Source: JAEUOS01 sp965279115
Lineage (GTDB): Bacteria; Pseudomonadota; Gammaproteobacteria; Burkholderiales; JAEUOS01
Assembly: GCA_965279115.1 (NCBI GenBank)
Contig: OZ257137.1
Coordinates: 2,356,001 to 2,420,000 of the forward strand
Length of the DNA stretch: 64,000 nucleotides
Direction: 5' to 3'
A model generated the notes under the pieces. It worked only from the letters and a program-made list of their open reading frames with translations. It searched no databases and had not been told where the DNA came from. Shown here in pieces: positions 8,952-16,880 of the stretch; positions within the stretch are counted from its first letter, which is position 1, and each line of letters begins with the position of its first letter. A program made the translations under genes and the position numbers.

Positions 8952-9607
8952 GCATGACCCTGGACGCCGGTCTGGAAGCGATGGGCATGGCGATGCCGTG
9001 CGCGGCGCGCGACAAACTGACCGCCTATCTTGAACTGCTGGCCAAATGGAACGCCACGTTCAATCTGACGGCCATTCGTGACCGGCAGCAGATGGTAAGT
9101 CATCACTTACTTGATTCACTTAGTGTTGCAAGATACATTGAAGACGGCAATTTGCTGGATGTAGGTTCCGGCGGCGGTTTGCCGGGCATTCCCCTGGCGA
9201 TCTGGGCGGAAGCATCACTCCCCGGGCTCAAGGTGACGGTGCTCGATTCCAACCACAAGAAGTCGGCTTTCCTGCGCCAGGCGCAGATCGAGTTGAAGCT
9301 CGCCAACCTCGATGTCTGTGGAGAACGGGTCGAGGCATTCAAGCCGGCTCTACCATATGGCCAGATCATCAGCCGGGCATTTTCCGACCTGTATGAGTTT
9401 TTCCGCCTGACCCGACACCTGGCGGCAACCCCGGCGCAGCTTGCGCCGCAGGGCGCGCGTTGGCTGGCGATGAAGGGTGTGCATCCCCATGAGGAAATTG
9501 CGCATTTGCCGGCGGAGTGCCACATGGAACAGGTGCACCGGCTCAAGGTGCCGGGTCTGGAGGCTGAGCGCCATCTTGTGGTGTTGCGGGCCGCCGCCGG
9601 TGCGTAA
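8948..9607 (+). CDS. rsmG: 16S rRNA (guanine(527)-N7)-methyltransferase RsmG (GidB)
   Basis: 219 residues; the GTG start overlaps the mnmG stop (GTGA), with an alternative ATG six bases later. The SAM-binding motif I is LLDVGSGGGLPGIPLAI, preceded by the family motif KWNATFNLTAIRD and HHLLDSLSV. Later elements are VTVLDSNHKKSAFLRQ and ISRAFSDLYEF. The enzyme methylates G527 of 16S rRNA. Adjacency to mnmG upstream and parAB downstream is the classical proteobacterial arrangement. Confidence 0.96.
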   Translation: MSMTLDAGLEAMGMAMPCAARDKLTAYLELLAKWNATFNLTAIRDRQQMVSHHLLDSLSVARYIEDGNLLDVGSGGGLPGIPLAIWAEASLPGLKVTVLDSNHKKSAFLRQAQIELKLANLDVCGERVEAFKPALPYGQIISRAFSDLYEFFRLTRHLAATPAQLAPQGARWLAMKGVHPHEEIAHLPAECHMEQVHRLKVPGLEAERHLVVLRAAAGA

Positions 9608-10157
9608 TCGCGCGCGCCGCGTCGCGCAGATCCTCGTTTTGGCCGGTTTTTCGCTGGCGACCATGGCTGCCAACGCGCAGGCGCCGCTTGCCACAGTGAA
9701 GTCGCTGGATGCCAACCGGTATCTGGGCACCTGGCACCAGATCGCGTTGATTCCCAACTTCTTCCAGCGCAAGTGTGTGCGCGACACCAGCGCCGAATAC
9801 TCCGCTGGCGAGGGAGGCGAGATCATCGTGCGCAACCGCTGTGTCAATGCGGATGGCGGCGTGGAATCGGTCACCGGCGCGGCGCGGCGGGTCGACGCTG
9901 CCGATTCAACCCGCCTCAAGGTGCGTTTCGCGCCCGCGTGGTTGGCGTGGTTGCCGGTGGTATGGGGCGACTATTGGGTGATCGGCCTGGCGGACGACTA
10001 TCGATATGCGGTGGTGGGCGAGCCCAGCCGCGAGTATCTCTGGATCCTGGCACGTTCGACCCGGCTGTCACCGCAAGACCGGACAGCCATAGACACCCTC
10101 TTGCGTGCTTCCGGATACGACCCCGCGCGCCTGGTGGAATCACCACAATCGCGCTGA
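9600..10157 (+). CDS. Lipocalin family protein (Blc-like)
   Basis: 185 residues from GTG 9600, overlapping the rsmG stop by 8 bases; chosen because it puts a signal peptide (RRVAQILVLAGFSLATMAANAQA) at the N terminus. The lipocalin signature is VKSLDANRYLGTWHQIALIPN, with GxW in strand A, followed by beta-strand segments and GDYWVIGLADDYRYAVVGEPSREYLWILAR, a standard Blc block, then a C-terminal helix. Blc proteins bind lipids in the outer envelope. Here no lipobox Cys is seen at the cleavage site, so the protein is probably soluble in the periplasm. It sits, unusually, between rsmG and parA. Confidence 0.88.
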   Translation: MRNRARRVAQILVLAGFSLATMAANAQAPLATVKSLDANRYLGTWHQIALIPNFFQRKCVRDTSAEYSAGEGGEIIVRNRCVNADGGVESVTGAARRVDAADSTRLKVRFAPAWLAWLPVVWGDYWVIGLADDYRYAVVGEPSREYLWILARSTRLSPQDRTAIDTLLRASGYDPARLVESPQSR

Positions 10158-10164
10158 CAAGGCA

Positions 10165-10956
10165 ATGAAACCAAGCATATTCGCAGTAGCCAACCAGAAG
10201 GGTGGTGTCGGCAAGACCACCACCTCGGTCAATCTCGCGGCGGCGCTGGCCCTGTCGGGGCAGCGCACGCTGCTGGTGGATCTCGACCCGCAGGGCAACG
10301 CGACCATGGGGTGCGGCATCGACAAGCGCACCCTCACCACGTCGGTGTACCAGGTGCTGCTTGGCATGGCAGGTGTGGCCCAGGCGCGTCAGGTGTCGCC
10401 GACGGTGGTGCCCGAAGGAGGGGGTTATTTGCACGTGCTGCCGGCCAACCGCGAACTCGCCGGCGCCGAGGTCGAGTTGGTTGACGTTGATTCCCGCGAA
10501 ACCCGGCTCAAGGAAGCCATCGCCGCGGTGGCTGACGACTACGATTTCGTACTCATCGATTGTCCGCCTTCGCTTTCGATGCTTACGCTCAACGGCCTGT
10601 GCGCGGCACATGGGGTGATCATCCCCATGCAGTGCGAGTACTACGCGCTCGAGGGCCTGTCCGACCTGGTCAACACGATCAAGAAAGTGCATGCCAACCT
10701 GAACCGCGACCTTGCCATCATCGGCCTGTTGCGGGTGATGTACGACCCGCGCTCAACCCTCACCGCACAGGTGTCGGCACAGCTGGAGCAGCATTTCGGC
10801 GAGAAGGTGTTCCGCACCATCATTCCGCGCAATGTGCGGCTGGCGGAGGCGCCGTCCTTCGGGCAGCCGGGGGTGGTGTTTGATCGTGCCGCCAAGGGCT
10901 CCGTGGCCTACCTTGAGTTCGCCGCCGAGATGATCGCGCGCGTGCGGGGAGGCTGA
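10165..10956 (+). CDS. parA: Chromosome partitioning ATPase ParA (Soj)
   Basis: 263 residues from ATG 10165, the start that gives the canonical N terminus MKPSIFAVANQKGGVGKTT; the deviant Walker A is KGGVGKTT (12-19) with the signature lysine. The A' motif LLVDLDPQGNAT and the Walker B-like YDFVLIDCPPSL follow. ParA drives origin segregation with ParB bound to parS. There is no N-terminal HTH domain, so this is a chromosomal (type Ib-like) ParA. It starts 7 bases after the lipocalin gene and is separated from parB by a methyltransferase gene. Confidence 0.97.
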   Translation: MKPSIFAVANQKGGVGKTTTSVNLAAALALSGQRTLLVDLDPQGNATMGCGIDKRTLTTSVYQVLLGMAGVAQARQVSPTVVPEGGGYLHVLPANRELAGAEVELVDVDSRETRLKEAIAAVADDYDFVLIDCPPSLSMLTLNGLCAAHGVIIPMQCEYYALEGLSDLVNTIKKVHANLNRDLAIIGLLRVMYDPRSTLTAQVSAQLEQHFGEKVFRTIIPRNVRLAEAPSFGQPGVVFDRAAKGSVAYLEFAAEMIARVRGG

Positions 10957-10958
10957 GG

Positions 10959-11828
10959 GTGCTGGGCAAGGCCCTGCGCGGCCTGTTTTCGGGCGGGCAT
11001 GATGCCGCCCCCGCCGCGAGCGATGCCATCCGGGAAACCGATGCTCTGCCTGAAGACGGGTACGCCGTGGTGACCCGGACCCGCCAGGGGGTGTTCATCA
11101 ACAACGCCTATGACCAGGGCGTGGGCTGGCAATTGCGGACGCATGGCGCCTTCGACGAAGTCCAGATGGGGCTACTGACGGTGCTTGCCGGTGCTGTGCC
11201 GCGTGATGCGACGGTGCTCGACATCGGCGCCAATATCGGCGTGGTGAGCGTGGTGCTGGCACGCGCCGCCGGTCCTGCGGCACGCGTGCTCGCCTTCGAG
11301 CCGCAGCGCCACCTGTTCAACATGCTGGCCGGCAACCTTGCCCTGAACGCGGCCGACAACGTGGCTTGTCGCTGCGAAGCGGTGGGTGCGGCGCCGGGCG
11401 TAGCCAGCTTGCCGGTGCTGAACTATCGCGACTTCGCCAGCTTCGGCAGCGTCGAACTCAACCGCGCCGCGCAGTCCGATGCGTTCCAGCAAGCGCAGGA
11501 TGGCCGCTTCGAAAGCGTGCCGATGGTGTCATTGGACTCGCTGGATTTGGCGCGGGTCGCGCTCATCAAGATCGATGTTGAAGGCATGGAAGACCAGGTA
11601 CTTGCCGGCGCGCGCGCCACGATCGCGCGCGACCGTCCGGTCATGTACGTGGAACACCTGAAAAGCGACAAGTCCGCGCTGGGCCATACCCTGGCCGGCA
11701 TGGGCTACAGGCTGTTCGACTTTTACGACAATTTTGTTTGCATCCCGACCGGTGCGAACGGCCTTGACCATGTGATGGCGGGGCTCGAACCCTACGTGCC
11801 AGGCACGGATCCGGAATCATCCCCATGA
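10959..11828 (+). CDS. FkbM family methyltransferase
   Basis: 289 residues from GTG 10959, two bases after the parA stop; the stop overlaps parB by 4 bases. SAM-binding motif I is ATVLDIGANIGVVSVVLA (about 84-101), with LAFEPQRHLFNMLAGNLALN as motif II and the FkbM-typical LDLARVALIKIDVEGMEDQVLAGARATI later. FkbM enzymes O-methylate small molecules or glycans; the substrate here is unknown. Its tight position between parA and parB, with translational coupling to parB, means it is expressed with the partition genes. It could methylate a surface glycan and have been captured by the operon; no evidence links it to partition. Confidence 0.9.
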   Translation: MLGKALRGLFSGGHDAAPAASDAIRETDALPEDGYAVVTRTRQGVFINNAYDQGVGWQLRTHGAFDEVQMGLLTVLAGAVPRDATVLDIGANIGVVSVVLARAAGPAARVLAFEPQRHLFNMLAGNLALNAADNVACRCEAVGAAPGVASLPVLNYRDFASFGSVELNRAAQSDAFQQAQDGRFESVPMVSLDSLDLARVALIKIDVEGMEDQVLAGARATIARDRPVMYVEHLKSDKSALGHTLAGMGYRLFDFYDNFVCIPTGANGLDHVMAGLEPYVPGTDPESSP

Positions 11829-12700
11829 CGCCCCCCCCCAAGAAACGCGGCCTCGGCCGTGGCCTCGACGCCCTGCTTTCGGGCCAGTCCTCCGACACCG
11901 CGGCAACCGACCGGACTTCCGTTCTGCCGGTCTCCCTGATGCAGGCAGGCAAGTACCAGCCGCGCACCCGCATGGATCCGGCGTCGCTGGCCGAGCTGGC
12001 GGAATCGATCAAGGTGCAGGGCGTGATCCAGCCCATCCTGGTACGCCGGATCGGCTCCTCGGCGGCCGGTGACCGCTATGAAATCATCGCGGGCGAACGA
12101 CGCTTTCGCGCCGCGCAGCAGGCAGGTCTCACGGAAGTGCCGGTGGTGGTGCGCGACGTGCCGGACGAGGCAGCGCTGGCGATGGCGCTGATCGAAAACA
12201 TCCAGCGCGAGAACCTCAATCCCCTCGAGGAAGCACAAGGCCTGGCACGCCTGATCAACGAATTCGGTCTGACCCAGGAAACCGCCGGCCAGGCGGTCGG
12301 GCGTTCGCGCAGTGCGGCGGCCAATCTGCTGCGGCTGCTGCAATTGCCGAAGCCATTGCAGGACATGTTGCATGAAGGCAGGCTCGACATGGGCCATGCG
12401 CGCGCGCTACTGCCGCTCGAAGGCGTACGCCAGATCGAGCTCGCTGGCGTCATCGCGGCGCGCGGCTTGTCGGTGCGCGAGGCAGAGGCCCTGGCGCGCA
12501 AGGCGCTGGAAGGTGATTCGGGCGAGTCCGCGCGCAAGGCCAAACCGCGCTCGCGCGACCTCATCAGCTTCGAGGAATCGGTGGCCGAGGCGCTCGGCAC
12601 CAAGGTCGAGATCCAGCCCGCCAGGAAGGGCGGCCGCTTGGTGATCCACTACAGCAGCAACGACCACCTGGCCGATCTGCTGGAGCAGATCAAGAAATAA
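11825..12700 (+). CDS. parB: Chromosome partitioning protein ParB (Spo0J)
   Basis: 291 residues, starting ATGACG over the fkbM stop. It opens with the basic KKRGLGRGLDALL typical of chromosomal ParB. The N-terminal CTPase/ParB box contains GERRFRAAQQAGL and ALIENIQRENLNPLEEA. A central HTH (LTQETAGQAVGRSRSAAANLLRLLQLP) binds parS, and a C-terminal dimerisation segment ends in NDHLADLLEQIKK. The two perfect parS sites at 5596 and 6773 are its expected targets. A terminator follows immediately. Confidence 0.97.
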   Translation: MTPPPKKRGLGRGLDALLSGQSSDTAATDRTSVLPVSLMQAGKYQPRTRMDPASLAELAESIKVQGVIQPILVRRIGSSAAGDRYEIIAGERRFRAAQQAGLTEVPVVVRDVPDEAALAMALIENIQRENLNPLEEAQGLARLINEFGLTQETAGQAVGRSRSAAANLLRLLQLPKPLQDMLHEGRLDMGHARALLPLEGVRQIELAGVIAARGLSVREAEALARKALEGDSGESARKAKPRSRDLISFEESVAEALGTKVEIQPARKGGRLVIHYSSNDHLADLLEQIKK

Positions 12701-12737
12701 AGGCCTGAGGGCCCGGTCGGGCGCCTCAAGCCTTTTT
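12699..12737 (+). terminator. Terminator after parB
   Basis: A long hairpin overlapping the parB stop: AAAGGC pairs with GCCTTT, TGAGG with CCTCA, and an inner GCCCG/CGGGC closes a short loop, followed by TTTTT. It ends the mnmG-parB transcript. Confidence 0.85.
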
Positions 12738-12797
12738 GTTCGCCGCTACGGCACTGGGCGGCGGTTGCTTCCGGCCGCTTCGGCCGGGGTACAACGA

Positions 12798-13079
12798 TTA
12801 CTTCTTCAGTTCAACCCAGGCCACGCAGAAGCCGGTAGGCGCGATTTCGGTGTCGCCGGGCAGGATCTTGCAGCCGCCCTTGTCCTTCGCGGTCTTGCCG
12901 GGCACGAACTGCATGCAGTTGGCGCAGTTCTTGTTGCCGCTCGGGGTGTCCTGGTACTTGAGGGAGGTGCGCAGCGCGTCATTCTTGGCTGCCAGGCTCT
13001 GGCGGGTGAAAAACACGAGCGGGGCGGCGACGGCAGCGCCAGTTGCGGCTTTCAGCCAGACACGACGGGAATTTTGCAC
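12798..13079 (-). CDS. High-potential iron-sulfur protein (HiPIP)
   Basis: 93 residues from GTG 13079, chosen because an AGGAG site lies just upstream; longer forms to 13133 lack one. The precursor opens with a Tat-like signal (SRRVWLKAATGAAVAAPLVFFTRQSLA). The mature part has the four HiPIP cysteines in NCANCMQF, GGCKI and GFCVAW, which hold a [4Fe-4S] cluster. HiPIPs are periplasmic one-electron carriers in photosynthetic and respiratory chains. It faces the parB operon convergently and stands alone. Confidence 0.92.
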   Translation of the reverse strand: MQNSRRVWLKAATGAAVAAPLVFFTRQSLAAKNDALRTSLKYQDTPSGNKNCANCMQFVPGKTAKDKGGCKILPGDTEIAPTGFCVAWVELKK

Positions 13080-13220
13080 GAAAGTCTCCTGATTGAGGGT
13101 TGGAACGGCAGAGGATGCCATGCGGTGCTGCAAAACCAGGCGCTAAATACCCCCGGTCTGGCAAGTTAGTCGAGAGAATTGCCGGAAAGTTGCTCCGGCA
13201 ATCCAGAACGCGACAGGATT

Positions 13221-14516
13221 CTAACGCGCACCCGCGAAGTTCGGTTTACCGCCAGTGCGGGGGGCCGGTCGGCTTGCGCCCGGACGCTTGGGTGCGCTGC
13301 CAGGTCGGGTCGCGCCGGGGCGCCAACCATTGCCGGTGCGCGCCTTGACATGCGGATTCGGGCGGCGCGACGGAGTTACCTTGGGCTCAAGGCCGGGTAC
13401 CACCTGCACGTTGATCGGTTGCGTGGTCAGGCGTTCGATCTGCTTGACCTGCGCGTGGTCGCGTACGCCCGCCAGCGAAATCGCAATGCCGGAGCGGCCG
13501 GCGCGACCGGTACGGCCAATGCGGTGCACGTAGTCTTCCGCCACGCGCGGCAGGTCGAAATTGAACACGTGGGTAATGGTCTGCACATCGATGCCGCGGG
13601 CGGCGACGTCGGTTGCCACCAGGATTTTTACGTTGCCGCGGCGAACATTGCCCAGGGTGCGGTTGCGCTGGCCCTGGTTCATGTCGCCATGCAGCGCGGC
13701 GGCGGAGAATCCCTGGCTGGAAAGCGCGTCGGCGACTTCGTCGGCAGCACGTTTGGTCGAGGTGAAGACGATGGCCTGGTCGACATCGACGCCGCGCAGG
13801 TAGTGGTCGATCAGCTTCATCTTGTGGCGCTGGTCGTCCGCATAGTGCAGTACCTGCTCGATGTTCTCGTGGCGGGTCTGCGCGTTGCTGATTTCGATGC
13901 GCTTGGCGTCGCGGGTGAGCTTCCTGGCCAGCGCACCGACGGTGCCGTCAAGCGTTGCCGAGAACAGCAGGGTCTGGCGTGTGGCAGGCGTGGCGGCGAC
14001 GACAGTCTCGATGTCCTCGATGAAGCCCATGTCGAGCATGCGGTCGGCTTCGTCAAGTACCAGGATTTCCAGGCGGGCGAAATCGATTCGGCCGGCGCGC
14101 ATGTGGTCGAGCAGCCGTCCTGGCGTGGCGATCAGAATGTCCACCGGACCCTTGAGCAGGCGGTTCTGAACCGGGTACGGCATGCCGCCCAGGATGCTGA
14201 CCACGCGCACGCGGCGCATGAACTTGCCATAGGTTTCCGCGGCCTTGGTCACCTGCAGGGCGAGTTCGCGGGTTGGCGTCAGCACCAGCATGCGCGGGCC
14301 GTAGCTGCGGATGGTCGGGGCCGTCGAAAGCGCTTCGAGGGCCGGCAGCATGAAGGCTGCGGTCTTGCCGGTGCCGGTCTGGGATGAAACCAGCAGGTCC
14401 TGGCGGGCCAGGGCGGCAGGGATCGTCGCGCTCTGGACAGGGGTAGGTTCGGTATAGCCGGCGTCAGCGACGGCTTTGGCGATGGCGGGGGATAGCCCCA
14501 AGGATGCGAAAGGCAT
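13221..14516 (-). CDS. rhlE: DEAD-box ATP-dependent RNA helicase, RhlE type
   Basis: 431 residues. Q motif FASLGLSP...YTEPTPVQ; motif I SQTGTGKT (45-52); DEAD 155-158; SAT 185-187; motifs V/VI ATDVAARGIDV and HRIGRTGRAGR. The C-terminal tail is basic and rich in Arg, Gly, Pro and Lys (about 375-431), as in RhlE proteins that act in ribosome assembly and RNA decay. A 276-bp gap separates it from the gene upstream on the same strand; nothing else was recognised in that gap. Confidence 0.93.
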   Translation of the reverse strand: MPFASLGLSPAIAKAVADAGYTEPTPVQSATIPAALARQDLLVSSQTGTGKTAAFMLPALEALSTAPTIRSYGPRMLVLTPTRELALQVTKAAETYGKFMRRVRVVSILGGMPYPVQNRLLKGPVDILIATPGRLLDHMRAGRIDFARLEILVLDEADRMLDMGFIEDIETVVAATPATRQTLLFSATLDGTVGALARKLTRDAKRIEISNAQTRHENIEQVLHYADDQRHKMKLIDHYLRGVDVDQAIVFTSTKRAADEVADALSSQGFSAAALHGDMNQGQRNRTLGNVRRGNVKILVATDVAARGIDVQTITHVFNFDLPRVAEDYVHRIGRTGRAGRSGIAISLAGVRDHAQVKQIERLTTQPINVQVVPGLEPKVTPSRRPNPHVKARTGNGWRPGATRPGSAPKRPGASRPAPRTGGKPNFAGAR

Positions 14517-14792
14517 GAAGTTCCTTCACGGCAAGCGTTGGCGCCCAAAGGCGTTTCAGCGATGCCGAAATACGCGTGTTGATCGCGACAAAAGGCCGCG
14601 ATTCATGAAATCACCGGCGCCAACCGGGGACACGCGCTATTCCGAAAAAGGAACGACGGGAAAGGTCAGGGACGATGGACGGTGGTGCGGTCGGCTTAGG
14701 CGCCGGGAAAATCAGCGAATGCCGGGGGTAAAGCGCCGCACAGCCAAAGAGTATACACCGGATGTTGCATCGCGACAACGGAAATAGCCACT

Positions 14793-15785
14793 TCAGATCT
14801 TGAAGGTCTCCAGCGTCTCCGGCGCAAACAGTTCTTCTGGCTTCACCAGCCGCTTCGACAATCCCTGCTCGTGGTGGTAGCGCAGGAAGGTTTGCAGGGT
14901 TTCGACGTTCTTCTGCAAACCGTACGGCCAGAAGTCCTCGCCCATCTCCCGCACCGTGTCTTCGACATGGGCATTGAGCCACGGCAGCATGGCTTTCAAG
15001 GCCGCCGTTTCGCGCAGCGCCTGGTAGGTGCGCTGCTGCGATTCGACAAATGCCTTCATCAGCGAACCGGCGATCCAGCGGTTGGCTTCATACACCTCGC
15101 GGCGCATCGCGATGATGTGCATGATCGGGAAGCGTTTTGTCTCGTGCCAGTAGGCGCGTTCGACAGCGGGGTAGTCGGGGAACAGCCGCACCACCCTGCC
15201 GTCGCCCTTCAGGAAGCTCGAGGGCATGCGCGCGGTGTAAAGCGCATCGATCTCGCCCGAATGCAGCATCTGGGTGAGTGTCTGCGTCGGGCCGATCGGT
15301 TGAACCCTGATGTTGGGCGGCAGGTCGAGCTTGAGCTTTTCGTCGCGGTTCGGCTCTTCCTCGCCGCCGGTCATGTAGGTCACGCTGTCGACCGGCACGC
15401 CGTAGTGGTCCGAGAGGATGCCGCGGATCCACACCGGCGCGGTCATCTGGTATTCCGGGTTGCCGATGCGCTTGCCGATCAGGTCCTGCGGGGTCTTGAT
15501 GCCGGCATTGGCGTTGATGTAGATGCACGAGTGGCGAAAGAAGCGCGACGGGAACACCGGCAGCGCCACGAACGGCCGCTCGGGCTTTTGCAGGGATACC
15601 GTGTAGGACGAAAGCGACATTTCCGCGATATCGAACTCGCGGTTGCGCAGCATGCGGAAAAAGGTTTCCTCCACCGGCATGTTCAGGTAATTGAGGTCGA
15701 TGCCGTCTGGCACGACGCTGCCGTCCATCAGTGAGCGCGTGCGGTCGTAGTCCCAGCAGCCGAAGGAAAGTCGCAGTTTTGACAT
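14793..15785 (-). CDS. 4,5-dihydroxyphthalate decarboxylase-like protein
   Basis: 330 residues from ATG 15785 (MSKLRLSFGCWDYDRTRSL). The N-terminal pattern, including VPDGIDLNYL, EETFFRMLRNREFDIAEMSLSSY and later GKRIGNPEYQMTAPVWIRGIL, is that of the Pht5/OphC decarboxylase family, which shares the periplasmic-binding-protein fold but lacks a signal peptide, as here. The founding enzymes convert 4,5-dihydroxyphthalate to protocatechuate. It lies downstream of a Bug receptor and a Rieske oxygenase on the same strand, which supports a role in the same pathway. The exact substrate is inferred and could be a related aromatic acid. Confidence 0.8.
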   Translation of the reverse strand: MSKLRLSFGCWDYDRTRSLMDGSVVPDGIDLNYLNMPVEETFFRMLRNREFDIAEMSLSSYTVSLQKPERPFVALPVFPSRFFRHSCIYINANAGIKTPQDLIGKRIGNPEYQMTAPVWIRGILSDHYGVPVDSVTYMTGGEEEPNRDEKLKLDLPPNIRVQPIGPTQTLTQMLHSGEIDALYTARMPSSFLKGDGRVVRLFPDYPAVERAYWHETKRFPIMHIIAMRREVYEANRWIAGSLMKAFVESQQRTYQALRETAALKAMLPWLNAHVEDTVREMGEDFWPYGLQKNVETLQTFLRYHHEQGLSKRLVKPEELFAPETLETFKI

Positions 15786-15840
15786 CGGGTTTGTTCCGTT
15801 TTGTCCGCACGGCATCTGCCGCGCGGGCGGTTGCGTTTTG

Positions 15841-16815
15841 CTATTCGGCCTTCAATCCGGCGGTACGGATGGCGCGCGCATCGCGCTCGGCTTCGCGTTC
15901 CAGCACCTTCGCGTAGTCAGCCGGCCCGCCGCCGATGGGTTCGATGCCGGCGGTGTTGAAGGTCTGGATGGTGTCGGGCTCCTTGACCAGCCTGGCCACC
16001 TCTTCGCTCACTTTGGCGACGACCGCTGCTGGCGTGCGTGCCGGCGCGAAAATGCCGATGTTGGGTGCAAAATCGAAGCCGGGAATCAGTTCGCCCAGTG
16101 CGGTGACGCCGGGTTCGAACACCGAGCGTTTGGCGGTGTTGACCACCAGCAGCTTGACCTTCCCGTCCTTGACGAAGCCCAGCAGCGAGGGAAAGGCCGA
16201 GAACACCATCGCCACCTGGTTGCCGACCACCGCCGGCACGGACTGGCCGGTGCCCTTGTAGGGAATATGGCGGATGTCCAGGCCCAGCGCCGCCTTCATG
16301 GCCTCCATGCACAGGTGGTGGGTGCTGCCGACGCCGGATGAACCATAGGCCAATTCACCCGGTTTCGACTTGATCAGTGCCACGAGTTCCTGGAAGGTCT
16401 TGGCAGGCACCGTGGGATGCACCGCCAGGAACAAGGGCGCAGTGGCGATCAGCGAAACCGGCAGGAAGTCCTTCTTCGGGTCGTAGGCGATGTTCTTGTA
16501 GATCAACGGATTGATGGTCATCATCGAATCGTCGGTCAGAAGCAGTGTGTGGCCGTCGGCCGGGCTCGACATCACCGCCTGCGCCGCCACCACGCCATTG
16601 GCGCCGGGACGGTTGTCGACCACCACCGACTGGCCGATGCGGTCGGTGAGCTTCCTGGCGACCACGCGCGCCACCGTGTCCGGCAGTCCGCCGGCCGAAT
16701 ACGGCACGACAAACCTGATCTGCTGCGAAGGATAAGCCTGGGCAAACGCGGGGCGTGCGGCCAGCGGGGCCAGCGCGAGCGCGCTCGCCGCGCCGAGAAG
16801 GCGTCGTCTGTTCAT
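15841..16815 (-). CDS. Bug-family tripartite tricarboxylate transporter substrate-binding protein
   Basis: 324 residues from ATG 16815, preceded by AAGGAGA at good spacing. The signal peptide has twin arginines (MNRRRLLGAASALALAPLAARPAFA). Mature hallmarks are IRFVVPYSAGGLPDTVAR, VVDNRPGANGVVAAQ, SSGVGSTHHL and IPYKGTGQSVPAVVGNQ. As the receptor encoded with the Rieske oxygenase, it probably captures the aromatic carboxylate that the cluster degrades (inference). No TctAB permease genes are in the window. Confidence 0.92.
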   Translation of the reverse strand: MNRRRLLGAASALALAPLAARPAFAQAYPSQQIRFVVPYSAGGLPDTVARVVARKLTDRIGQSVVVDNRPGANGVVAAQAVMSSPADGHTLLLTDDSMMTINPLIYKNIAYDPKKDFLPVSLIATAPLFLAVHPTVPAKTFQELVALIKSKPGELAYGSSGVGSTHHLCMEAMKAALGLDIRHIPYKGTGQSVPAVVGNQVAMVFSAFPSLLGFVKDGKVKLLVVNTAKRSVFEPGVTALGELIPGFDFAPNIGIFAPARTPAAVVAKVSEEVARLVKEPDTIQTFNTAGIEPIGGGPADYAKVLEREAERDARAIRTAGLKAE

Positions 16816-16838
16816 GATGTCTCCTTTGTCTGATGGGT

Positions 16839-16862
16839 CCGCCCGTCGGCGCCGACGGGCGG
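16839..16862 (-). repeat. 24-bp perfect palindrome between the oxygenase and Bug receptor genes
   Basis: Arms CCGCCCGTCGGC (16839-16850) and GCCGACGGGCGG (16851-16862) form a 12-bp inverted repeat in the 65-bp gap. No T-run follows on the minus strand. In RNA it would make a strong intercistronic hairpin, possibly protecting or separating the downstream receptor message. Confidence 0.7.
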
Positions 16863-16880
16863 GAATCACACTACATCCGC

